Source: Novosphingobium mathurense
GTDB taxonomy: Bacteria; Pseudomonadota; Alphaproteobacteria; Sphingomonadales; Sphingomonadaceae
Length of the DNA stretch: 64,000 nucleotides
NCBI RefSeq assembly: GCF_900168325.1
Contig: NZ_FVZE01000008.1
Span: 62,001-126,000, forward strand
Direction of reading: 5' to 3'
A program made the translations under genes and the position numbers. Shown here piece by piece: positions 1-7,140 of this stretch (position 1 is the first letter of the stretch; every line of letters begins with the position of its first letter). The notes beneath the pieces are model-generated. The model saw nothing but the letters and a program-made list of their open reading frames with translations, searched no databases and was not told where the DNA came from.

Positions 1-230
1 GAAACGAAGGCGCCCTGGCGCAGCCATTCTGTATCGGTTCGTACACAGCATCCATGTAGCGAGACGTCGGCCAGTATGACCGATGTCTGGCCGCCATTGG
101 AGAATTCCATCGTAGCTTCGAAACTGGTGGAGCGCCGTTCCTCGCGTCTCCGCTCGGACGGGTCGAAGGATGGAGGGTTCCGGTCTTCCTGAAGGGAAGG
201 GCTTGGCGGGGCGGGGCGTTGACCGGGCAT
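1..230 (-). CDS. PilZ domain protein, C-terminus cut by window edge
   Basis: The reverse strand reads open from an ATG at 230 to the window edge (76 codons plus two bases). A GAAGGAG ribosome site lies 6 bases before this ATG; another ATG at 236 abuts the site and is too close. After a proline-rich lead of about 25 residues comes an arginine cluster giving RxxxR (RREER), then DVSLHG, which matches the D/NxSxxG of PilZ. PilZ domains bind cyclic di-GMP and control motility, envelope or polysaccharide output; the target cannot be told here. It is transcribed away from sodC. Both c-di-GMP motifs are visible, so the family call is fairly good although only the first half of the domain is present. 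Confidence 0.72.
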   Translation of the reverse strand, partial: MPGQRPAPPSPSLQEDRNPPSFDPSERRREERRSTSFEATMEFSNGGQTSVILADVSLHGCCVRTDTEWLRQGAFV

Positions 231-474
231 TGTCATCTCCTTCGAGACTCGTTGCTTGGGGGGATGGTCTTGAGGCGATCCGTCTTGCGGGGGGTGCCAA
301 GATATTGTCCGCAATTGCCTTTCAGGCTGATAAGCCTAGCCTAAGGAAGGTCGCGTAGCGTAGCTGTGCGATGTCATTGGCAGGAACCGGACCGGTCGGT
401 TTCGAATTGTGGAACTGCGCCGTCCGCGGCGTCCTGTCAGGACAAGAATTTCCGGCCCCAGAGGGAGAATACCG

Positions 475-1020
475 ATGATCCGTACCATCCGAACCCTAGC
501 CGTCTGCGCCGCGGCGCTTTCGGCTCATGCCGCCATGGCTGCCGATCAGGGGGACTCGGCCGTGCCGCCCGTCCATGCGACCGTGATCGGGCTCGACGGT
601 GAAGCGCTCGGGATGGTGACCCTGCAGGACACCCCGACAGGGGTTCTTGTCACCACCGACATCAAGGGGCTGCCCGAAGGCGAGCATGGTTTCCACTTCC
701 ACGAGAAGGGCATCTGCCAGCCCGCGGAGAAATTCGCGACCTCCGGTGGGCACTTCGCTGCAGGGGCTGCCATGCATGGCCTGATGGTCGAGGGCGGGCC
801 GCATGGGGGTGACATGCCCAACCAGCACGTGGGCGCGGATGGCGTTCTCGAAACGCAGATCCTCAATACCGGCGTGACGCTCGCTCCGGGGCCGAAGTCG
901 CTGGAGGATGCGGACGGTTCGGCATTGGTGATCCATGCCGGTGCCGACGACTACAAGAGCCAGCCTTCGGGCGCAGCCGGCGGGCGCATCGCCTGCGCGG
1001 TGATCAGCGCGCCGAAGTAA
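475..1020 (+). CDS. sodC: Periplasmic Cu/Zn superoxide dismutase
   Basis: Converts superoxide to oxygen and hydrogen peroxide in the periplasm. The start at 475 (181 aa) is chosen because GAGGGAGA sits 7 bases upstream and it opens directly into a Sec signal peptide (about residues 1-23, ending AMAA). The longer reading from 409 lacks both. The metal-binding core is complete: GFHFHEKGIC near residue 75 supplies copper histidines and the first cysteine. GGHF gives the bridging histidine, the following H/D segment binds zinc, and GSALVIHAGADDY gives the last copper histidine. GGRIACAV carries the active-site arginine and second cysteine. It stands alone, divergent from the PilZ gene. Confidence 0.95.
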   Translation: MIRTIRTLAVCAAALSAHAAMAADQGDSAVPPVHATVIGLDGEALGMVTLQDTPTGVLVTTDIKGLPEGEHGFHFHEKGICQPAEKFATSGGHFAAGAAMHGLMVEGGPHGGDMPNQHVGADGVLETQILNTGVTLAPGPKSLEDADGSALVIHAGADDYKSQPSGAAGGRIACAVISAPK

Positions 1021-1072
1021 GCGATGTTCGGTCGGGGGAGGAGGCTCCTCCCTCGGCCGCCTACATCCCGGG

Positions 1073-1702
1073 TTACCCCCAGGCGCGTTCCCGGAACCAC
1101 TGGGTGACGACGTACTTGCGGCCCTGTCGCACTTTCATTGCGTGGTGCAGGGTGGCCGGATTGAGGCTGCCGTCCGGGCGGCGGTTGTTCCAGGCGACAA
1201 GCTTGCCGCGTTCGGGCTGGATCAGCTTGTTGATCACCTTGAAGCGCGTGGCGCCTCCGGCGTCCACGTCGTTCAGGTAGATCATGAAGGTCCAGGTGCG
1301 CTGGCCGGAAACGCTGCAGTACTTTTCGAAATCGCTGTTGTTGGGCTCGAAGTAGTCGGTGTGCGCCTTGAATTCCTGTCCGACCTCGTAGCGTTGGCCC
1401 TGTAGCGGTTCGGCATGGGCCGGGTCGATGCCCGAGATGTCGCAGAGCTTTTGCGCGAGGGCGGCAACGGCGGGAACTTCGGGTGCGAGGTCGCAGGTGG
1501 AACTGGTACGGAACACGTCGTCGCCGTTGTAATTGGCAACGGTTGAGGGCCTGTGCTCTGCCTCGATCAGTGCGATCAGGGATTGGCACTGCGCGTCGCT
1601 GAGGAAATCGCGCTTCACGAAGAGTTCGAGCCGCGAGGATGGGAAGCGCTGCATGCCCGAACGTAGGAGGGCAGCACCGGATGATTCGCCTGGAGCCGTC
1701 AT
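1073..1702 (-). CDS. 2OG-Fe(II) oxygenase, prolyl 4-hydroxylase type
   Basis: An oxygenase using iron and 2-oxoglutarate. The P4Hc-type core is visible: HTDYF gives the HxD iron ligands, LHHAM the distal histidine, and GRKYVVTQWF the basic 2-oxoglutarate-binding residue before the final strand. About 209 aa from the ATG at 1702. An upstream in-frame GTG at 1813 would add 37 residues of poor quality, and neither start has a clear ribosome site, so the N-terminus is uncertain. The substrate is unknown; relatives hydroxylate prolines in proteins or free small molecules. It lies between sodC and tRNA-His on the opposite strand. Confidence 0.82.
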   Translation of the reverse strand: MTAPGESSGAALLRSGMQRFPSSRLELFVKRDFLSDAQCQSLIALIEAEHRPSTVANYNGDDVFRTSSTCDLAPEVPAVAALAQKLCDISGIDPAHAEPLQGQRYEVGQEFKAHTDYFEPNNSDFEKYCSVSGQRTWTFMIYLNDVDAGGATRFKVINKLIQPERGKLVAWNNRRPDGSLNPATLHHAMKVRQGRKYVVTQWFRERAWG

Positions 1703-1880
1703 GGGGCGGACACTAGCGACACGATTGTCGTGGGAAAATTGCAGGAGTCTTGCATCGATCCGAATTTTTGCTTTGCAAGATCGCTCTCCTTGTGCAAAGG
1801 CGCGCTCCCGCACTGATCGCTGGTTGCAGCGTTCCGGGCGGCTTTCCGGAGACAGGCAGCATTGTCCTTGTCCCGGTGTG

Positions 1881-1957
1881 GCGATCGTAGCTCAGTTGGT
1901 TAGAGCGCCGGTTTGTGGTACCGGAGGTCGTGGGTTCGAACCCCATCGATCGCCCCA
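1881..1957 (+). tRNA. tRNA-His (anticodon GTG)
   Basis: Full cloverleaf. The acceptor stem 1881-1887 pairs with 1947-1953, the anticodon GTG at 1915-1917 sits in a TTGTGGT loop on a CCGGT/ACCGG stem, and the T arm contains GGTTCGAACC. CCA is encoded at 1955-1957. G at 1880 can pair with C at 1954, so the identity element G(-1):C73 is genomically encoded. Confidence 0.97.
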
Positions 1958-2009
1958 TTTTCTTCCATTTCCTGAGCGATTTGGCACTATGCGGGTGAAA
2001 ATCTGCAGT

Positions 2010-2026
2010 GTGGACCGTAAGTCCAC
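2010..2026 (+). promoter_or_regulatory. Short hairpin between tRNA-His and ccmC
   Basis: GTGGAC and GTCCAC form a perfect 6-bp stem around a CGTAA loop, about 50 bases after the tRNA and 40 before ccmC. There is no T run, so it is not a classical terminator. It could be a processing or attenuation structure, or chance in GC-rich DNA. Confidence 0.3.
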
Positions 2027-2063
2027 TTGCCCCGCGCGCGTCTGGCGATAGAACGCGCCTGTC

Positions 2064-2795
2064 ATGCACGGCTTTGCCAATCCCGCCCGTTTCCTGCGCA
2101 TCGCCCGTTGGCTGATGCCGCTATGCATGGGCATCGGCGTCGTCGCCGCAACGCTCGCGCTTTACTGGGGGCTGTTCCGCGCCCCGCCCGAGCGTCTGCA
2201 GGGCGAGACTGTGCGCATTGTCTTCCTTCACGTTCCCGCCGCCTGGCTTGGCATGGCCGGTTGGATGGGCATTGCCGCGGCCAGCTTTACCGAACTGGTC
2301 TGGCGCCACCCGCTCGCCGGGATCGCCGCGCGCGGCTGCGCCGTGCCCGGTGCGGTCTTCACCGCGGTCTGCCTGATTACCGGATCGCTCTGGGGGCGTC
2401 CGGCCTGGGGAACCTGGTGGGTCTGGGACGGCAGGTTGACCAGCATGCTCGTGCTCCTGTTCCTCTACTTCGGCTGGATGGCGCTGTCGCAGGCAAGCGA
2501 GGCGAGCGCCGGCGGCCATACCCGGGCACCGGCGATATTCGGACTGGTGGGCGCCGTGAACATCCCGATCATTCACTATTCGGTGATCTGGTGGAACAGC
2601 CAGCATCAGCCGCCGAGCATCACCATGGGCAAGTCGGCGATGGACGGGGCCTTCCTGTGGCCGCTTCTGGCCGCTACCCTTGGCTTCACACTGATTTTCG
2701 CCGGCGTCGTGCTGGCCCGGATGCGGGCCATACTCGCCGACCAGCAGGCAGAGGCCCGCTTGCGCCGTAAGGCGATGAGCGAAGCGGCATTCTGA
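2064..2795 (+). CDS. ccmC: Cytochrome c maturation heme-handling protein CcmC
   Basis: Inner-membrane protein (243 aa) that attaches heme to CcmE in System I cytochrome c biogenesis. The tryptophan-rich WWD segment is present as TWWVWDGRLTSML near residue 125. It is flanked by the two heme-ligand histidines of the family, in HVPAAW near residue 57 and in HYSVIWWN near residue 172. Six hydrophobic segments can be seen. It is the first gene of the ccm operon here; ccmA and ccmB, the ABC exporter part, are absent from the window. The upstream ribosome site is weak. Confidence 0.95.
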   Translation: MHGFANPARFLRIARWLMPLCMGIGVVAATLALYWGLFRAPPERLQGETVRIVFLHVPAAWLGMAGWMGIAAASFTELVWRHPLAGIAARGCAVPGAVFTAVCLITGSLWGRPAWGTWWVWDGRLTSMLVLLFLYFGWMALSQASEASAGGHTRAPAIFGLVGAVNIPIIHYSVIWWNSQHQPPSITMGKSAMDGAFLWPLLAATLGFTLIFAGVVLARMRAILADQQAEARLRRKAMSEAAF

Positions 2796-2838
2796 TAAAG
2801 ACAAACGGCATTTACGGGATGAGCGAGGCAATTATCTG

Positions 2839-2982
2839 ATGCGCGAGGCTATGGATGCCTGGACTTTCGTGATCGCGTCCTACGCCATCGGCGTTGGGGC
2901 GACGCTTGCGATGATTGCGTGGTCGCTGATCTCGATGAAGCGGGCCGAGGCACGCCGTGACAAGGCGCGGGGGCAACGCTGA
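2839..2982 (+). CDS. ccmD: Heme exporter accessory protein CcmD
   Basis: A 47-residue protein with one membrane helix (about residues 8-29) and a basic tail rich in R and K, the expected CcmD layout. CcmD holds heme-loaded CcmE on the CcmABC complex. It lies 43 bases after ccmC, and its stop TGA at 2980-2982 overlaps the ccmE start by one base. An alternative start at 2851 would remove four residues. Confidence 0.88.
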   Translation: MREAMDAWTFVIASYAIGVGATLAMIAWSLISMKRAEARRDKARGQR

Positions 2983-3434
2983 TGGCCGTTAAGGCAAAGC
3001 ACCAGAGACTGGTTCTGCTCCTCGTCGCGCTGGTCGTGTTGATCGGCGCCGGACTGCTTGCGGCCTGGGCCCTGCGCAACCAGGCGAGCTATTTCTATGT
3101 TCCCAACGAAATCGTCGCCGATCCGCCAGCGCCTGACCGCGCCGTGCGACTGGGCGGCATGGTCGAGAAGGGTTCTCTCAAGACCGAGGCCGACGGCGTG
3201 ACCATCGCCTTCATCGTCGAAGATGGAAAGGCGCGTGTGCCGGTGACATTCCAGGGCATCGTGCCCTCGCTTTTCGTCGAAGGGTCGGGCGTCGTCGCCG
3301 AAGGCCGGATGGGCAAGGACGGCACATTCGTTGCCGACAACCTGCTTGCCAAGCACGACGAGAACTACGTCCCGCGCGAAATGCAGGAAATGACTGCAGC
3401 GCAGGCCGACAGGGTCGTGGCGGAAACGCAATGA
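2982..3434 (+). CDS. ccmE: Periplasmic heme chaperone CcmE
   Basis: Membrane-anchored chaperone (150 aa) that carries heme covalently to the CcmF/H ligase. One N-terminal membrane helix (about residues 9-30) precedes a beta-barrel OB-fold domain. The heme-binding motif HxxxY is present as KHDENY near residue 127, supplying the histidine that bonds the heme vinyl group. Its start overlaps the ccmD stop and its end overlaps the ccmF start (ATGA), so translation is probably coupled. Confidence 0.96.
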   Translation: MAVKAKHQRLVLLLVALVVLIGAGLLAAWALRNQASYFYVPNEIVADPPAPDRAVRLGGMVEKGSLKTEADGVTIAFIVEDGKARVPVTFQGIVPSLFVEGSGVVAEGRMGKDGTFVADNLLAKHDENYVPREMQEMTAAQADRVVAETQ

Positions 3435-5377
3435 TCGCGGAATTCGGACTCGCCGCTCTCTGGCTGGCGGCTGCGCTTGCTGCGCTGCAACTCGTCGCAG
3501 GCGCGTTTGGACTGACCCGGCGCGGCGCAGCGCTGGGCGGTATCGTGCGACCGGTCGCGGTCGTCCAGGGGCTGCTCGCGCTCGTATCGTTCCTGTGCCT
3601 GATCTACGTCTTTGCTGTCACCGACCTGTCGGTGAAGCTGGTGGCGATGAACTCGCACTCGATGAAGCCGCTGGTCTTCAAGATCGCCGGTGCCTGGGGC
3701 AACCACGAGGGCTCGATGCTCCTGTGGGTCACGGTCATGGGCATGGCGGGCGGCTTCGTTGCGTTGATCGAACGGCGGCTGCCCGAGCCGACGATGCTGG
3801 CAACTCTGGCTGGACAGGCATTCGTCAGCCTGGGCTTCTATGCCTTCCTGCTGATCGCTTCCAATCCGTTCGAGCGTCTTTCTCCGGTTCCGGCGGAGGG
3901 CAACGGCCTCAATCCGCTGCTGCAGGACCTCGGCCTCGCGTTCCACCCGCCCACGCTTTACCTTGGCTACGTGGGCCTTTCGGTGGCCTTCAGCTTTGCC
4001 ATTGGCGCGCTCGTCACGCGTGAGGTCGGGCCAGCTTTCGCCCGCGCCATGCGTCCCTGGGTGATGGGTGCCTGGATCTTCCTGACGGTGGGCATAACCG
4101 CGGGTTCCTACTGGGCCTATTACGAGTTGGGCTGGGGCGGCTGGTGGTTCTGGGACCCGGTCGAGAACGCCTCGCTCATGCCCTGGCTGGCCGCAACCGC
4201 GCTGCTGCACTCGGCCAGTGTCCTGGCCGCGCGCAATGCGCTGCGCGCCTGGACGATCATGCTGGGCGTCGTGGCTTTTTCGATGTCGATGATCGGCACC
4301 TTCCTTGTGCGTTCGGGCATTCTCACCAGCGTCCATGCCTTTGCCGTAGATCCCGAGCGCGGGTCGTTCATCCTTGCGCTTCTGGCAATCAACATCGGCG
4401 GGGCCCTGACGCTCTTCGCGCTGCGCGCCGCGACCGTGACCGAGGGCGAACGATTCGCGCTGGTCAGCCGCGAAGGTGCACTGGTGTTCAACAACGTCAT
4501 GCTCTCGGCGATTCTGGGCATCGTCCTGTTCGGCACGCTCTATCCGCTGGTGGCCGAGGCGATGGGTGCCAAGGTCTCGGTGGGACCGCCTTACTTCAAC
4601 CCGATGGGCGCCCTGTTTACGGTGCCAATGCTGATCGTCCTGGCTGTCGGGCCGTTGCTGCGCTGGCGCCGCGATGCATTTGGCCGCGTCGGCAAACGTC
4701 TGGTGATCCCGGCCATGCTGGGGGCTGCCGGAGTGATCGCGCTGCTGGTCATCGGCGGTGTCGCTTTCCTGCCGTTCATCGGCCTGGTGCTCGCGGTCGG
4801 GCTGGCCTGGGCGAGCCTGATGCCGCTGCGCGAACGCAACTTGCGCCGCACGCCGCTGCCCGTCTGGGGCATGGTCATCGCGCATTTCGGCATTGCCGTA
4901 GCGCTGTTCGGCATGAGCAGCGAGAGCGCATTCTCGGTCGAGAAGCTGGTCGCAGTCCGGCCCGGCGAGACGACGCAGGTCGGTCCCTGGCTGGTTCGCC
5001 TCGAAAAGGTCGAACCGGTGGCCGGACCCAACTGGACTGCGCTCGAGGCAGAACTGAAGGTGCGTTACAAGGGTTCGGATCCGGTCACCACCCGGCCGCA
5101 GTCCCGCAGCTTCTGGGCGCCCCCGCAGCAGACCAGCGAATCCTCGCTGCTGACGCGCTGGAACGGACAGCTGTATTCGGTACTCGGCGGCGAGGCAGAG
5201 GACGGCCGCTGGCAGCTTCGCCTGTGGTGGAAGCCTTTCGTGACCCTGATCTGGCTGGGCGGCCTGCTGATCGCGCTGGGCGGGGTTCTGGCGCTGATCG
5301 GCCGGGTGAAGAGCGACCTGCGTCGGCATATCGCACGTGACAAGATCGCCGACAGGCGCGAGAGTCAGGGCCGATGA
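3431..5377 (+). CDS. ccmF: Cytochrome c heme lyase subunit CcmF
   Basis: Large polytopic membrane protein (648 aa) that joins heme to apocytochrome c. The WWD domain reads WWFWDPVENASLMPW near residue 238, and the flanking periplasmic histidines of the family can be seen in GNHEGS and AFHPP. A soluble periplasmic region lies near the C-terminus before the last helix. It overlaps ccmE and ccmG by four bases each. A long reading frame on the opposite strand here is only a codon-bias shadow. Confidence 0.97.
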   Translation: MIAEFGLAALWLAAALAALQLVAGAFGLTRRGAALGGIVRPVAVVQGLLALVSFLCLIYVFAVTDLSVKLVAMNSHSMKPLVFKIAGAWGNHEGSMLLWVTVMGMAGGFVALIERRLPEPTMLATLAGQAFVSLGFYAFLLIASNPFERLSPVPAEGNGLNPLLQDLGLAFHPPTLYLGYVGLSVAFSFAIGALVTREVGPAFARAMRPWVMGAWIFLTVGITAGSYWAYYELGWGGWWFWDPVENASLMPWLAATALLHSASVLAARNALRAWTIMLGVVAFSMSMIGTFLVRSGILTSVHAFAVDPERGSFILALLAINIGGALTLFALRAATVTEGERFALVSREGALVFNNVMLSAILGIVLFGTLYPLVAEAMGAKVSVGPPYFNPMGALFTVPMLIVLAVGPLLRWRRDAFGRVGKRLVIPAMLGAAGVIALLVIGGVAFLPFIGLVLAVGLAWASLMPLRERNLRRTPLPVWGMVIAHFGIAVALFGMSSESAFSVEKLVAVRPGETTQVGPWLVRLEKVEPVAGPNWTALEAELKVRYKGSDPVTTRPQSRSFWAPPQQTSESSLLTRWNGQLYSVLGGEAEDGRWQLRLWWKPFVTLIWLGGLLIALGGVLALIGRVKSDLRRHIARDKIADRRESQGR

Positions 5378-5928
5378 GCGAGCAGACGCCTCCCAAGGCC
5401 CCCAGGTGGGCGATCTGGCTGCCCCTGGCGCTGTTCGTGGCCTTCGTCGCGCTCGTCATGATCGGGCTCTACCGCCCGGCAGACCGTAATGTGGCCAGCA
5501 CGCTGGTCGGCAAGCCCATGCCCGAGTTCCAGCTGCCACCGGCACTGCCCGGTCGGCCCGGGCTCGACAGCCGGCAATTTGCCAATGGCTCGCCCCATCT
5601 CGTGAACATCTTCGCCAGCTGGTGCCTGCCGTGCCGTGTCGAAGCACCGCAACTCGCGGCACTGGCCAAGGCCGGCGTTCCGATCGAAGGCATCTCCGTG
5701 CGCGACACGACCGAGGCGCTCCAGGGCTTTCTCGCCGAACATGGCGATCCGTTCCAGCGAATCGGTGCCGACGACGACGGCAAGGTCCAGCTCGCGCTCG
5801 GTTCATCCGGCGTGCCGGAGACTTACGTGATCGATGGCAAGGGTGTGATTCGCTACCAGCACATCGGTGAGATCCGCCCCGAACATATTCCCATGATTCT
5901 CGACAAGCTGAAGGAGGCCGCGCAGTGA
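5374..5928 (+). CDS. ccmG: Thiol:disulfide oxidoreductase CcmG (DsbE)
   Basis: Membrane-anchored thioredoxin-like reductase (184 aa) that keeps apocytochrome CxxCH cysteines reduced before heme attachment. An N-terminal helix (about residues 11-31) leads into a thioredoxin fold with the redox pair WCLPC near residue 88. The cis-proline segment GVPETYVID follows, and the specificity loop carries acidic residues. It overlaps ccmF and ccmH by ATGA/GTGA junctions. Confidence 0.95.
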   Translation: MSEQTPPKAPRWAIWLPLALFVAFVALVMIGLYRPADRNVASTLVGKPMPEFQLPPALPGRPGLDSRQFANGSPHLVNIFASWCLPCRVEAPQLAALAKAGVPIEGISVRDTTEALQGFLAEHGDPFQRIGADDDGKVQLALGSSGVPETYVIDGKGVIRYQHIGEIRPEHIPMILDKLKEAAQ

Positions 5929-6377
5929 GCAGCCTGCCTGTCAGCCGCCTGCCTGTCAGCCGCCTGATTGTCGTGATCGTGGCCGCTCTTGGCCTGCTGT
6001 CCGTCGTTCCTGCCATGGCGCAGGAAGAGCAGTCCACCGCGCCCTACGCCTATCGCCAGCTGGAAGACCCGGCCAAGGAGGAGAAGGCGCAGTCGCTGAT
6101 GGAAACGCTGCGCTGCCTGCAGTGCCAGGGACAGTCGATTGCCGATTCGGATGCACCGATTGCCGGTTCGATGCGCTCGCTCGTGCGGGAGCGGATTGCT
6201 GCAGGCGAAGATCCCGAGGCGATTCGCAGCTGGCTGATCGAACGCTATGGCGATTACGTCAGCTATGCCCCGCAACTGACCAGCCTCACCTGGCCGCTTT
6301 TCGCCGTGCCCGCCTTTCTCATCCTGCTGGCCGTGCTGTTGCTGCGCCGGCGCTTTCGCAGGGGAGGGGAACAGTGA
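5925..6377 (+). CDS. ccmH: Cytochrome c maturation protein CcmH
   Basis: Periplasmic-facing redox component (150 aa) of the heme lyase. After an N-terminal signal or anchor it has the family motif LRCLQCQGQ near residue 64, and a C-terminal membrane helix (about residues 123-143). This is the short alphaproteobacterial form without the TPR half, which is encoded by the next gene. The first codons contain an exact 15-base tandem duplication (5934-5963) that doubles LPVSR before the hydrophobic segment. Confidence 0.94.
   Translation: MSSLPVSRLPVSRLIVVIVAALGLLSVVPAMAQEEQSTAPYAYRQLEDPAKEEKAQSLMETLRCLQCQGQSIADSDAPIAGSMRSLVRERIAAGEDPEAIRSWLIERYGDYVSYAPQLTSLTWPLFAVPAFLILLAVLLLRRRFRRGGEQ
5934..5963 (+). 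repeat. 15-base tandem duplication in ccmH 5' end
   Basis: Two exact copies of CTGCCTGTCAGCCGC lie back to back, keep the frame, and duplicate five residues just before the hydrophobic segment. This looks like a slippage product. Confidence 0.85.
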
Positions 6378-7039
6378 CCTGGGTCCTCGTCGTCGTTCTG
6401 GCGCTGGTCGCCTTCATCGCCACCGCCTTCGTGCTCAAGGCGCCGCGTGGCGGCTGGGAAGCCATCGCTGCCGCTCTCGTGCTGGGCATCGCCGGCTATG
6501 CCTCGCAGGCAAGTCCGGGCTTGCCCGCAGCGCCCAAGGCGCCTTCAGAGCAGGTCTCCAATAATGCTGCGGCCATGGTCGATGCGCGGGGAAAGGTTAG
6601 CGACAGCAACCTGCCGCCGAGCGACCGCTGGGTGGTGATTGCCGACGGACTGGCGCGAAACGGCCGTTATGGCGATGCTGCTGAGGTCCTGCGCGGCGCG
6701 GTCGACGCCGATCCCAAGAACACCGAGGCATGGCTGGCGATGGGCAACGCACTCGTCTCGCATGCTGACGGTCTTCTCACGCCGGCTGCGCTCTATGCCT
6801 TCCGCAAGGCGGCCCTGTCGGACCCGGACGCACCGGGCCCGCCGTTCTTCCTGGGCCTCGCATTCGCCCAGTCGGGTCGTTACGCCGAGGCCCGCCAGCT
6901 CTGGTCCGACCTGCTCGAACGTGCGCCCGAAGATGCGCCCTGGCGCGCACCGCTGGCCGATCAGTTGACCAAGTTGGATGCATTCCTTGCCGGTCAATCG
7001 GGTGGACAGGGTCCCAGTTCGGATCAGTCAATCCGCTGA
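6374..7039 (+). CDS. ccmI: CcmI-like TPR protein of cytochrome c maturation
   Basis: Presents apocytochrome c to the heme lyase in relatives. The GTG at 6374 overlaps the ccmH stop and gives 221 aa. Two hydrophobic segments at the N-terminus (about residues 1-20 and 26-45) are followed by TPR-like helices from about residue 85, with the GRYGDAAEVLRGAV and GRYAEARQLWSDLL pattern. It is much shorter than the roughly 400-residue CcmI of many proteobacteria and lacks the large periplasmic C-terminal domain, but its place as last gene of the operon supports the call. Confidence 0.82.
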   Translation: MTWVLVVVLALVAFIATAFVLKAPRGGWEAIAAALVLGIAGYASQASPGLPAAPKAPSEQVSNNAAAMVDARGKVSDSNLPPSDRWVVIADGLARNGRYGDAAEVLRGAVDADPKNTEAWLAMGNALVSHADGLLTPAALYAFRKAALSDPDAPGPPFFLGLAFAQSGRYAEARQLWSDLLERAPEDAPWRAPLADQLTKLDAFLAGQSGGQGPSSDQSIR

Positions 7040-7140
7040 GGCTGATTTAAGTATCGTTGCTTGGGTCTCTGCATGCTGCTAACGGCCACCCCTTGCCGCA
7101 GCTGCGAGATGGCTTGTCCAGTCCATGACGGGGCGCAGGA

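Noticed and set aside
170..358. 62-codon + frame near the left edge
   Set aside because: It overlaps the minus-strand PilZ gene, which has motifs and a ribosome site.
3365..5329. 654-codon open frame antisense to ccmF
   Set aside because: GC-rich shadow of ccmF; the translation is a biased mix of R, Q, H and D with no family features and ccmF is unmistakable.
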